From: Marisa cornuarietis
Lineage: Eukaryota; Mollusca; Gastropoda; Architaenioglossa; Ampullariidae
DNA: 64,000 bases
Direction of reading: 5' to 3'
NCBI GenBank assembly: GCA_004794655.1
Contig: SMMW01000568.1
Span: 795,001 to 859,000 of the forward strand
Positions within the stretch are counted from its first letter, which is position 1; each line of letters opens with the position of its first letter. The translations under genes were made by a program, and so were the position numbers. Shown one piece after another: positions 11,842 to 22,500 of the stretch. The notes under the pieces are model-generated. The model worked only from the letters and a program-made list of their open reading frames with translations, ran no database searches and had not been told where the DNA came from.

Positions 11842-13108
11842 ATGCCTCAAAAAATCATAGCTCTATTTGTGGGGAAGCAACATATTTGCCAACCAGAAGA
11901 AAAGTATCACTTCTCAAGTGAAGAAGGCCTGTCATCTTTACTTTGGATGCAAGACTGGCGACCAAGAAAAGCCTTGGACCCCGCATATATGCTGTGCTAC
12001 ATGTGCAACACAGCTTTCACAGTGGTTGAATAGCAAAAGATCACCAATGCCATTTGCAGTTCCCATGGTGTGGAGAGAACCAAGCAACCACACAAACGAC
12101 TGTTACTTCTGCTTGATTTCTCCTCTTTCTGGCGGAATAACGGAACAAAAGAAGTCGAGAATAGTCCACCCCAGTATTCCGTCTGCACTGAGACCAGTTC
12201 CACATGGTGAGGGACTTCCTATTCCAGAACCTCCAGCAGAATATTCTCTTGATTCAGCTGATGAGAAAGAGGGTGACTTGCTCTTGTCATGGTCAGTCAG
12301 AATGCAATGATCCAGATTTTCACTGTGGTGCATCATCAAACGCACACAGAAAAACGAAGGAAGAACCAAATTACCTTGTTAGCGATTTGGACTTATCCAA
12401 GAAAAAGGCAGAATTGCTAAGTTCAAGACTCCAACGATGGAATCTTCTAGAAGAAGATATCACAATTACTTCATATCAAAAGCGCCACCAGCATCTGGAG
12501 CCGTATTCTGTTCCGGTACTGAGAGCCTCATGAATGCCTTAGAAATCACTCATGATTTAAAGTAAGGGAGAATTTCTGAAGACTCTTCGAAACTGAGTAC
12601 TAGGACTGTGCTTTTGCTTACTGGAAACTGTCTTCCATCTATTCCAGTAGCGCATGCTGTCCACATGAAATAGACATACGATAACTTAAAGCAGCTACTG
12701 AATTCCATTGAGTATAACCAATACAGGTGGCACCTCTGTGGTGATTTGAAGATAGTTGCCCCTTTAACGGGACTGCAGCAGAAATATACAAAATACGCGT
12801 TTCTTGTGTGAGTGGGATAATCGAGCAAAGGAATTGCACTACTTGTGGAAAAATGGAATCGAAGACAAAATGTAGTAGTTGGTGAGAAAAATATCCAGCA
12901 CCCAGCTCTGATCGAGACTCACAAAATCCTGCTGCCACACCTTCACATCAAACTAGGTTTGAAGAAGAACTTCATGAAAGCCATGGACTGGACTGGACTC
13001 AGCGAGGCAAAGATTAAAAAGGGAGTTTTGTGGATTCTCAGATTCGAGAGCTCTTCAAAGGTGACCAGTTCAACAGCAAGAAACCGGCTAGAGACACAAC
13101 AGACATAA
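11842..13108 (+). pseudogene. Relic of a repetitive, transposon-like gene family of unknown function
   Basis: Fragments in shifting plus-strand frames line up as one decayed protein: KACHLYFGCKTGDQEKPWTP, then HICCATCATQLSQWL, MPFAVPMVWREP and DCYFCLISPLSGG (11.9-12.15 kb), LSKKKAELLSSRLQRWNLLE (12.4 kb), and PHLHIKLGLKKNFMKAM near 12.95 kb. I recognise this pattern as an uncharacterised family present in many copies in invertebrate genomes, which is why I suspect a mobile-element origin, but I cannot name a superfamily. Cysteine pairs (CCATC, CYFC) suggest zinc binding. At least three frameshifts or stops separate the pieces. It lies inside the proposed intron 5 of gene B, on the opposite strand. 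Confidence 0.55.
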
Positions 13109-13756
13109 AAGACGGAAAAATCTGCGCATGAAGCATGTCAGGGGTTCGGCATAGGAAAGGACTGGTAGACTGCGAACGGGAAAAAGAGGAAACAGAGAAG
13201 AGATCTGTTCTGATATCTCACTTGGGGTAGCGCAGGAAACCCGGCAGAAAATACAGAGCAGTCACAGTACGCACTATCTCGACACCAGACATAGTTCCGA
13301 AAGCGACAAGATGGCGTAGATGTGGCAGTCAAGACCCCTAGTCAACCATTTTAAGTGGTCGATAAAAAAGAAGCTAGAGGAATAATCCAGAAGACAACAA
13401 GTGGCGTAGCAGAAGCACAGATCGAACAGTTAACACAAAGGGCAACGCAGATCTACGATAAAGGACGAAACGAAATGGAGATCTACCCCACTCTAGCCGG
13501 TAAGGCGAAGGGACATCACTCTCACCAAGAACAACTGTGGTATGGTTAGTAATGAACAGGGCGAACGTTTTCATCAAGACATCGTAATAATGAAAATATA
13601 TATCAGGGAAAATTGTCCGGTACAAAGCTAGCTGACTACTGCTAGACACTCCCCAGAGATGCTCCCTAACAGCTGTACAAGAGACAGGCAAAGAAATCTA
13701 AGACACAGTCTATGACTGGATTTTTTTACAAGTATTAAATAGAGGTCAATGACAAT

Positions 13757-14031
13757 GGGGGAAGCGGATGCCCGAGTGGTTAGAGCGCTGGCGTCCGAAC
13801 CGAGAGCGCACTGGTTCAATTCCCGATGAGCGCAGCAAACTTCCCCCAGTCGACCCAGCTGACGGGAATGGGTACCTGGCTCCATAGAGGGTTGGGGAAG
13901 GTAAGGCAGCGACGGAAAGGAGATTGGCACAGCCCTCATATAAAAGTTGGCCCTGAGAAAAGTGGGGTCTCTAACACCTCACTCCCCACCGACCTGAAAA
14001 GGTTATGGGATGACCTTTACCTTTTTTTTTA
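13757..14031 (+). repeat. tRNA-derived SINE
   Basis: The head reads like a tRNA, with an A-box-like GAGTGGTTAGAGCGCTGG and a B-box-like GGTTCAATTCC, giving an internal RNA polymerase III promoter. It continues into a non-tRNA body containing GGGAATGGGTACCTGGCTCC and ends in a T run (14021-14030). The distance from tRNA head to tail, about 275 bp, suits a SINE and not a functional tRNA gene. Confidence 0.8.
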
Positions 14032-14501
14032 ATGACTATTAGCATGCATTTCGTGATGTACACAATAATTATTCCAAATTACAAAAACCTAGCGCCAATT
14101 TTGCATTTTGATTGTCATATTCGTGTTGAGCACATACAAACTGATAAGAGATGATTCATTTTAGTTCAGTTACATGACTTTTGTAAAAAGTTTGTTGACC
14201 AGTATTACTGTCCGTCATCAGATACTCGTATCTTGCAGCGTGCAGTGTTTATAAAGTTATCGGCTAATTCCCAGTGCAAAGATTCTATTTGCTCAAATCA
14301 TGGAAAATCTCCTTCTGTGAAGAAAAATATAACAAATGGAATATTGTATTTCTTCCTATTTAAGATAAAAGCATCAATAGGCGAAGAAGAGACAAAAATA
14401 TTGCTGATGCTGCCATTATTGCTGTGTTCGTGGTGGTTCTGGTTGGTTATGATGAATAAGAATTTGTGATGACAGAACGGCAACGACGCGGTGGACAACA
14501 A

Positions 14502-14502
14502 C

Positions 14503-14543
<41 letters not shown>
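14502..14543. repeat. (GAT)n microsatellite
   Basis: Fourteen GAT/TGA units. Homology between the intron after exon 5 in genes B and C runs from the exon to about this point and is then lost in gene B. Confidence 0.95.
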
Positions 14544-14544
<1 letters not shown>

Positions 14545-14661
14545 AAAAATAATGTTTATGAGAAACACATTATCTTCGGAGAATACATGTAAGAACGCAT
14601 CGCTTAATTAGTTATTATTAACAAATCGTACAGTTTGAATGGGAAGTAGAAACATACATAC

Positions 14662-17623
14662 ACTCAGTCACTGCATCTGTCTTCTTAACGAGTGTCGCTA
14701 ACTCCGAAACGAAGGTTTCATGTGACTGGCTTGAACTGGTCATATGACTGTTGATCGTGTTCCCCAAAACTGATAGTCTATTCTCGAGTGCTGACAGCCG
14801 AGTGTCCGCTCTGTATCTGACGTCAGTCAGAGTTTGTGTATTGGTCTGTTGATATTCAGTGAAGGAAATCCTGGTGTCTGATATTTGCTGTACAAGTTTC
14901 TCCTCTAACTTTGATGTATCATTGGTTATTGCTTGTTGCAGATTAGCGATTCTATTTTCCCTCTCGGCTTCAAGTTGTACAAATCGTTCATTGGCGGCCT
15001 TGGAGACTTCCTCTATTCGCTTGTCAAGACGCTGCATGGACTGGTTCATGTTTGTCTCGAGACTATTTCGCGTCTCGACATTACTTCTACGTACTTCAAG
15101 CAAGTCTTTGTCTAACCTTTGCCCCAAGGTTTCTACACTTGTAGAAAGTGACGTCTGGTTGAACTCGAGTTTCATATATACAAATCTTAGCTGTTGCTGG
15201 AAGTCACTGCATGTCTCCATAGCTTCAGAAATATTATAATCCAGTTGAAGTCCAACATTCTTTACAATCTGATTGGTCTCTTTCTGTAGTCGAACTCGAT
15301 CCTCTGCGCTGATGTTCCTGACATTGTCCAGGCTTCTTTCGAGTTCCTTTTCTAATATCTCCACTTTGTTCAGGTAAGCTTCGCTGTTGGCTTGAAGTTG
15401 AGCCAGATGAGCTATCGCGGCTACAGCACTCTGGTTGCACTCCCCTTGATGTGACTCCTGCAGACGCAGGCTCCTGGCCAAGTCCAAGACTTGCTGCTGT
15501 AATTGTGAAAAGGCTTCTAGAGACACACTCTCCTTCATGGTGACCTCGACCTTCTTGTCTGTCTGCACGTGTAATTTTGCGCACGACCTTAGGGGCGACT
15601 GGTCGTCAAGACAACAGAAGTCGGGGGCTCGGCAGTCCAGCTGACAGCAGTAGTCTCCAGAGTCAGCCGTGTCAGCAGGTAGATCCAGGTAAAAGTACTG
15701 ATCCTCAAACCCGTCACTGCTTAGTATGCGACCTGCGGGATCCTATGAAAGTAAGAAATATTTGTTTGAAATATCTTGTGTTTGACTTTGGATGCTCTGA
15801 CATGAAGATAAGTAGACTACAGGCATTTGCAAATGCATGCAATAGATGCACGAACACACGCACGCAGGCACACGCGATTTGATATTTCATCTCTCTATCA
15901 AGAAACATGCGCTGACTCGATCGCTTTCTCTCCGTGTTCTTCTTTGCTTCTCTCTTTCTTTGACATGTCAAAAATTCGCTAACAGCTTATTTGCTTTAGT
16001 GTACCTTCCATACTGCTGAAACGGGCGGGAACCCTAGAGTTGTAAAGGTGCCACATTTCAGATGAATAGAACCACTCTCTGTAAAGTAATTCTTCATCAC
16101 AAATAACTTCCCATCGATTGTTTCAGGCGGTTCTGCATCAAAAGTTCAAAATAAAATTGTACACCAAATATTTTATATTCATTTTTTCTTCAGCATGAAA
16201 TTGCCACAGGTCACGCAAACAAAATTGTGACATGATTCCTCCAACGACCACCCCGATGCGACTTATCTATCCATTCTTTTGTCTGCAGTTATTCATTATC
16301 CAGCTCTGTCTACCCGCTTATCTCTCTTCATACCCCTGACGACCAGTCCGATGCTGTGTGTCTTCTTGTCTCCAGCCAGTTGCACCTCCACACCGTAAGT
16401 CCCCAGGTCCTCTGACTTCAGGCCGGTCAACGTCACTCTTCCATCGCTGTCCACAATCAGACGGCCCTGTGAAACACGGCAAACATTTAGAAATAAGAAA
16501 TTTAACAATCATCCACATTTTTTCATATACTCTTTTATTTATTTATCACTTACCTTAAACTTTCCCGTGGCTGGTACAGACGCACTTGCGAGAGTTTCTC
16601 CTTCACGAAAAACATAAAGAACGGTAACATTGGGAGTTGGCTCGTTTAGTGTCAGGTTACCTCCCTTGCACTGAGCAACGATACTGATATCTGTTTCCTT
16701 TGCCTCAGCGATATCCACGCTCATTACTCGCAAACACGCTGCTAGGGAACCTGACAACAAAAGATGTCAGCGACATACATTTAGTTTTGACAAGTGTAAT
16801 TAGTAAGCATATGTTAACAACATTTGTTATTCATTATACAAACATGATGATGGTTATACTTTCTTAAGACGTATATATCAATAAATAGATTAAATTCCAC
16901 AGAAATATTAATTTGATCTACCTTGTGCAGGTTTTACTGAAGAGATGTGATGTATAGCCACAGCTAAATATACCTATGCACACGTTACCAACAGTTTGCA
17001 GGTATTATCCGAAAGATGTGTATGAGTACTTGACGGATGTATGAGGACATTACAACAATAATATAAAATGAGAAACAATGATTCATTTTTCTAAAACTGT
17101 TACCATGCAGCCCCTTGTTCATGAATTGTCATCATTTTTATTTTTACTACTCAGAAAATGCATAATGTCTAGATTATATCAGTTTCATTTTAACAGACGA
17201 CATAATTATACTTCACACTGGTTTTGTCAGAACAGAAATATTTCCATAATTAATGGATTCTTGAACAAGGATCGTATGTACAAGTGCAAAAGATGTGTCT
17301 ATATTCAAATTCTGAAGAAAAGAAGCTTTCTGACCCGTGACTACATGAAAAATCATGTAAAATAATTTTGTTTTGTCTATCAAGGATATGCTCCTCTTGA
17401 AGGCAGAATTGATTGTAAAGGCAGCAGCGGTGTCGGGTAAATACAAGGATAGATGAGCCGCTTCTCATTTCCAAAAAATTATGGGTGGTTCAGCTCTCAT
17501 AAATAATAAACATTTAGCAGCCTTCGTCGAATAGAAGTGGAGCTTTTTTTCAGCTACAGTGCAGGATGAGAGTAAAGAACACTCACCCCAGATGAGAGTG
17601 ACGAGGAGCCATGTTGCTGCCAT
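14662..17623 (-). CDS. Gene B: signal peptide, Ig1, Ig2 and coiled coil; lectin end not adjacent
   Basis: Exons: 17623-17587, 16750-16554, 16466-16334, 16132-16005, 15742-14662 (37, 197, 133, 128, 1081 nt), all in frame. The signal peptide is MAATWLLVTLIWG. Ig1 has a B-strand Cys but no F-strand Cys. Ig2 is canonical: LKCGTF, VSAVW, then DSGDYCC, with a Cys-rich tail (LDC, FCCLDDQSPLRSC). The rest of exon 5, about 300 residues, is a coiled coil for oligomerisation with many Asn-X-Ser/Thr sites. Exon 5 ends GAG T|GTATGT, phase 1. Unlike genes C, D and E, no CTLD exons follow; homology with gene C stops close to where its first CTLD exon would start. The next compatible exons on this strand are the coiled-coil and H-lectin exons at 10323-8555, which would give 683 aa. 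If exon 5 is not spliced it reads to a stop at 14618. Confidence 0.78.
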
Positions 17624-17649
17624 TTTCTCTTAGATGTGGCAGGATGTGA

Positions 17650-18250
17650 CCTCTTGTGAACTGATACTTGGTAGATATACTTGTAACTGGAGATGGGGTG
17701 ACTCAACATTTAGCATATGACAGACATGTGTTTTGTGTAAATTATATCTCACATGCATGTTGGTGGATGGAATGGAGAGCTGCGGGTTCCTGCATGGAAA
17801 CCGGCGAAAGAACCAGTCGGATGCATTCTGATTTTTGTTTTTGATTGATGCAATAATTGAATACAAATTTGATTATTGACATAAAACGTAAACACATCTT
17901 GGTACAACACATGCAAGTTATATTCACTAAATTACAGGAGAATGTACATTACAGTTTAAACGACTCAAATACCGTAGTGAACAGACAAGCTTACTAACTT
18001 ACAACACACCATGCACTGCAGTCGACACGAATTTCTTTCTTTCTTTCTTGTATAAAAGCAAAGATTGTTGTAAGCCTCGATTCTTCACCTCCTTTTTTCG
18101 CAGTCTTTGTTTCGGTGCTGCCTGCAAGTCTATTGCTCACTAAAAGCTATTTATAGCATATTCAGTTAGAACCTCGCTCGTGGTGTTCAGACATCCTTGT
18201 ATTACGTGTTGTGGGAAACTAAACATTAGATCCTTATGTGAAACAATACA
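17650..18250 (-). other. 5' flank of gene B, shared with other copies
   Basis: Contains blocks also seen upstream of genes A, F and C, for example TTACAACACACCRTGCASTGCAG and, farther out, AGAACCTCRCTCG with GTATTAC. No coding feature. This supports duplication units that extend more than 600 bp above exon 1. Confidence 0.5.
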
Positions 18251-18285
18251 GTGCAGTAAATTTCTGTTTCTGGTTTCTGTGTCAA

Positions 18286-18392
18286 TCTGGGTTTTTTTGT
18301 TTGTTTTTTTTTTTGGAAAGCGCATTGAGTCGACTCTGGGGTTGAAAATTGCGCTATATAAATCTACTTTAATAATAATAATAATAAATCTG
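18286..18392 (+). repeat. LINE/SINE tail with (AAT)n end
   Basis: GGAAAGCGCATTGAGTCGAC through GCGCTATATAAATCTACTTT followed by (AATA)n repeats is the tail shared by L2-like LINEs and the SINEs that depend on them. AATCTG flanks both sides and may be a target-site duplication. A similar tail-like piece with (AAT)n lies at 18,935-19,010, and an (ATT)n microsatellite at 18,680-18,748. Confidence 0.6.
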
Positions 18393-18678
18393 ACTGTACT
18401 AACCTCAGAAGATTTAAACTGAGCTTGTAGAAGAGTACAACAAGCATCGTGTCTGAGCTTTTGGGTCTTCGAAACAAACTTACACATCACTGACACAGAG
18501 GACGACAGAGAGAGAGAGAAAGAAAAAAAAATTGATCGTTGCGTTTCTAACAGTATGCCTTGCACGAGCAATTTCTGTTGACTTGAAAAGAAAAAAATGA
18601 AAACCTCAAAGATGAACATCAACTAAAGGAATATTTTCAAGAAGTTAACATTCGTTCCCATTGAACCTCCTCCTCTTC

Positions 18679-18747
<69 letters not shown>

Positions 18748-19403
18748 GCTGTTGTTGTTATTTTGATGCAAAATTCAATTGAGAAATTACTATGCGCTAG
18801 TGAAGACTTGTTAAAGAGTTAAAATAACTTTTACACTCAGAAACGACCCACTAATGTGTATCGCTGCTCGGGTGGCACTGCACATGTGTTGTTCACTGTT
18901 ACTGGTGCCCTGTTATTTTTCTGTTATTGTCACTTAATAATAATAATGGTGTGAGCTTTTATAGCGCGGTATCCCAGCCAAAGCCAGGCTCTCCGCGCAG
19001 TACAAACATAAAAACACAAGACAGACACAATTCCTCTGGCTCTCTCTATGAAGTTAATGGGAATGCCAGCTCGTTCTTCTACAGGGTGACGTTCGTAGAT
19101 CACGATGTCAATGAGACAGATCTATATATAGTCATTGGACTCGAGCAGACTAGAGCAATATTCAAACACGTCGATCAAATCGTCAGGAGAAGATCCAGAC
19201 GATCACAAAGCAGAAATTGCAGCACAATGTTGAAACGCAATGTTTGGCACTGATGTAAAGTCTATCCCAGGGACGACTTGTAAGTATGAATAAACTGTGA
19301 TGGCGTTTGCAAGAGGATTAACGGCGATGAGAGAGTTGATATTAGTAGAGGAATAAATAAAAATCCACAGGCAAGTGAACAGTCAACCACGATGCCGATG
19401 ACA

Positions 19404-19613
19404 TCAGAAAAAAGTGCAGGTTATTACAATAGCCACTACAAGCACAACAAATCCAAGAAGAAAACGAAAATGCTGAGAGCTGGCCCCCTCAAGCCTGCTC
19501 TTTGTGTCTAGGGTGTCTGTCGTCCATTGTGGTGGTGTACTGTACTGGTTGCCACATCCCTCATCTTGCACTATTTTAAACTTCTGTTTAGTTTTAGGTG
19601 CTATATTTGTCAC
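19404..19613 (-). CDS. Small ORF with C-terminal membrane segment (hypothetical)
   Basis: A 69-residue minus-strand ORF that ends in a single hydrophobic segment (about residues 50-69, FLLGFVVLVVAIVITCTFF) after a polar stretch with QYSTPPQW. Such a layout would suit a tail-anchored protein or the last exon of a membrane receptor. The paralogous sequence in inverted orientation at 42,250-42,350 carries a stop right after DEGCGN, so at least that copy is dead. I do not recognise the family and the ORF may be chance. Confidence 0.25.
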   Translation of the reverse strand: MTNIAPKTKQKFKIVQDEGCGNQYSTPPQWTTDTLDTKSRLEGASSQHFRFLLGFVVLVVAIVITCTFF

Positions 19614-20135
19614 TTAGTGCTGTACATCTATGTTCAGACTAGATAATAAAACACCTACAATAAACTGAATTTAAGAAATAAATAAAATATTCGAAAAATA
19701 GTCAACAAACAAAGTGACCCATTATCACCATACATTAAACCACATAAAATTAATGTAAGTCATCCCCCCTCTTCTCACGATAAAAAGTCTTTGATTAAAG
19801 TTCACCGATTAAATGCATTTACAGTATAATTATCTTATGGGAAAACCGTGTTTGGCACTCGACCAGCCTTCCAGAGCGGATTGTGATCGTGCCGAGGTAC
19901 TGTTGAATAATAAACAATTCAAGGTCAGCAACACATTCTTGGAAAAAGAATAGGCTATGAGGTCAAGGACGGCTGGGGGCGGAAAGAAAGAGAGGGTATG
20001 TGGGCAAAAAAGGAAAAGATAGAGAAAATGAGATGGGGGAAAATCGAACAGAGAAGAGAGACGATGATAAAAAAATCTATAGTTCCGCTATTTGAACATT
20101 CCGACGATCTACAAAATCTTGCATGAGCAGTGCTA
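19500..20135. repeat. Inverted duplication partner of 41,690-42,340
   Basis: Read in reverse complement this segment matches 41.69-42.34 kb: shared strings include GTACTGTACTGG/CAGTACACC, TTTAGTTTTAGGTGCTATAT, CGGATTGTGATCGTGCCGAGG and CTACAAAATC.TGCATGAGCAG. The matching ends lie near GATCTACAAAATC, a string also found in the flanks of genes A and F. The two arms are about 22 kb apart and face each other across genes B-relic and C. Confidence 0.75.
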
Positions 20136-20144
20136 TTGTATTGC

Positions 20145-20620
20145 AATAAGTGACAGTTACAGAATCTGAGTAGGTAACATAAACATATTGCAGTATCAGG
20201 ATTAATACCAAAATCTTACTTACAGCAAGATGGTGCAGACGTGGCAGTAGAAATAACATATCCAGCAAAAGAAGAAAAAATATTCTAGACACAGAAATCA
20301 ATCCAGGTACTAAGGAAATGGTGTACCAGATACATAGATCAATATTAGATACACAACTCGATCGACGCAGATCGATAGCAAAGACGACAAGTGACGGAGA
20401 GCTGTCTCTTTTTAGCCTGTCAGGCCAAGGCACATCACCTTCTTCAATCATCAATATTTAGTTTCTTTCTGTAAAATAACCTACTGCTGATGCTAAAACA
20501 CTGACCAGAGGATGAATGCTGATTGTGATTCTCTTTGAAAGAGAACCTACAGCTTTTCTTCATATTTTGAATGGTAAAAATTTTCTGTTTCCTTGCTCAA
20601 CATGAGTCTATTTTATATTC
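20145..20620. repeat. Direct duplication, copy 1 (copy 2 at 21,027-21,500)
   Basis: Both copies start with CAGTTACAGAATCTGAGTA.GTAACATAAACATATTGCAG and carry a minus-strand ORF remnant with (M)IEE(G/S)DVP.P(N/D)RLK.DSSPSL and a hydrophobic run. The first bases equal the end of CTLD exon 6 and its donor in gene D (48,150-48,185), so each copy begins with a scrap of CREP gene. A more decayed relative of the minus-strand ORF lies at 13,400-13,560 (GESDVPSPYRLEW). Confidence 0.7.
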
Positions 20621-20699
20621 TGATACAGATTAAAAATAGTGGATTCAGCTTTAATTTCGTTACATAAAAGTAAAAGTCTCGGGGTCCGAGGACGTGGGC

Positions 20700-21060
20700 A
20701 CAAGGAGACTTCACACGTGCAAGGGAAGTAACCTGACACTGTATGTACTACACCCCGAGATTACTGTTCTGTGTAGTGGGTATTTCAGGGGAAAAAATTC
20801 TGACGAGCAACTCTATAGTAGCTACAGGAATGTTTAGGGTAACTAGACTGACTCATTGATCTCGCGATTAATTGATGATTCATTTATTGACATACTGCGT
20901 AAAAAAGAGCTAATAATAATAATAATAATATGACTTGCTATTAAAGGTGGGGACAGACAAGACAACAAAAAAACATTGGTTTGATGAATTCAGGAAGTTA
21001 GATGGATCTTGACGTGGAGCAAATGCAGGTGGCAGTTACAGAATCTGAGTATGTAACATA
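20700..21060 (+). pseudogene. CREP-type gene relic
   Basis: Pieces of a plus-strand family member in the order of gene D: exon 2 remnant (about 20,715-20,837; CKGSNLTL, PEITVL, then a donor GTAACTAGA identical in context to gene D), the intron after it, the last bases of exon 3 (ATGACTTGCTATTAAAGGT), and the end of CTLD exon 6 (GATCTTGACGTGGAGC to AGAATCTGAG at 21,006-21,050). Exons 4 and 5 are absent and frames are broken. It shows that a gene D-like copy once lay in this spot on the plus strand. Confidence 0.7.
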
Positions 21061-21500
21061 AACATATTGCAGTATCAGGATTATAACCAAATTCTCAGCT
21101 ACGGCGAGATGATGCACACGTAGCCATAGAAATAAAAAAATAGAGCCAAAAGAAGAAAAACTATTCCAGACACACTAATCAATCCAGACACAAAGGATAA
21201 GGATATGTAGTACAGATATAGATCAATATTTAGACAAAATACTCGACGCAGTGACGGAGAGCTGTCAATCTTTAGCCTGTTAGGCAAAGGGACATCACTT
21301 TCCTCAATATTCAATCGTAAGTTCTCTTATATCACCTACTGCCGATGCTGAAACACTGACCAGAGTACGATTGCTGACTGTGATTTTCTTTGAAAGAGAG
21401 CTTACAGTTTTTCTTCATATTTTGAATGTTACAAAATTTCTGTTTCTTTGCTCAACATTCTTTTAAATGCTGATACAGACCGCAACTTGCATTAAAATAG
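21027..21500. repeat. Direct duplication, copy 2
   Basis: Second copy of the 20,145-20,620 unit, including the minus-strand ORF remnant 21314-21099 with its hydrophobic stretch FVSGLISVSGIVFLLLALFF. The function of that remnant is unknown; it could be a membrane segment of a gene that was once adjacent or part of a repeat. Confidence 0.65.
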
Positions 21501-22089
21501 GGGATATAGCATTTATTTCCTTACATTGAATAAGCTTACACTATGCTTGTTACCTTTAATCTGAGCATAATATAAGAATGTAAGTATTTGTGTATGTTCG
21601 TTGAAAATATATCAATAAGCGCATTCTATACTATATCAAATAAAATAGCACTTGTACCACGGACGTGTATGGGTGGATTGATGTCTGTCTGCGCTTAGCC
21701 TCTGACGAAGTTCTCCGCTGTTAGCCTCGCTGTCAATGAACCGGAAGCAGAGTCGTCAAAAGTCTCGTTCTAGTAGCTGAAACTGAAAAAAAAATTTACG
21801 CCCTCTAGACGTGAACTTATAACGAATTTTTAAAGATAAACCCTATAGACAGAATTCGAAGAGAAAGGGGAAGAGAATTCCAATGGCGCCTGAGAGGTAA
21901 AAGGAACATTTACCAAATTCTGACCGAATGGGGAAGAGACGACGGACAGTCTACGTGTGGGGAGACATCGGCGTCCAACGACTGTCGTCTTGAGACCTGT
22001 TACTCACCTCGCAGCTTGAAGAGCCTGAGACACAGGAAGAGTTTAAAGTTAGGAGAGCAGAAGTAAGTTTTTTCCAGAGTTAATTTGCG

Positions 22090-22500
22090 TATGTATGTGA
22101 GAGTAGATTGTGGTTTAATGGGAATCAACAGCACTGTAGCGATGTCTCCGCACACCAACATCCGCATCTTCCATACAAACGTAAAGTCTGTCCTTCTATA
22201 TGGGTCTGAGACATGGCGTGTGACAAACACCAGCACAAACAAAATTCAAACATTTGTCAACAGATGTCTGCGCCACATCCTCAACATCAGATGACCCAAA
22301 ACGATCTCCAATACAGACCTGTTGTAGAGAGCCAACCAAAATCTTGCCAGCCATCAAGAAGCGAAAGTGGGGCTGGATCGGTCACACCCTGCGAAAGCCG
22401 GCCGAAAATCTAACACGACAAGGTCTGGACTGGAACCCACAGGGGAGGCGCAGGGTTGGGAGACCCAGACAGACGTGGAGAGGATCGGTCCACGGCCTGC
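22090..22500 (+). pseudogene. LINE ORF2 C-terminal fragment
   Basis: The fragments KSVLLYGSETWRVTNTSTNK, IQTFVNRCLRHIL and, in another frame, KKRKWGWIGHTLRKPA with WNPQGRRRVGRPRQTW are the C-terminal end of a non-LTR retrotransposon reverse-transcriptase ORF. At least one frameshift (near 22,290) separates them. No RT core is present, so this is a 5'-truncated copy. Confidence 0.75.

Noticed and set aside
13770..13840. Possible functional tRNA gene
   Set aside because: A and B boxes are present but the sequence runs on into a SINE body and T-rich tail and lacks a clean acceptor stem pairing, so it is called a tRNA-derived SINE.
14298..14501. Candidate exon after an AG at about 14,445 downstream of gene B exon 5
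   Set aside because: The translation has no lectin or other domain and no paralogue; treated as intron.
14859..15239. Plus-strand 126-residue ORF opposite gene B exon 5
   Set aside because: Antisense shadow of the coiled-coil coding sequence; the same kind of shadow appears at 25.5-25.8 kb.
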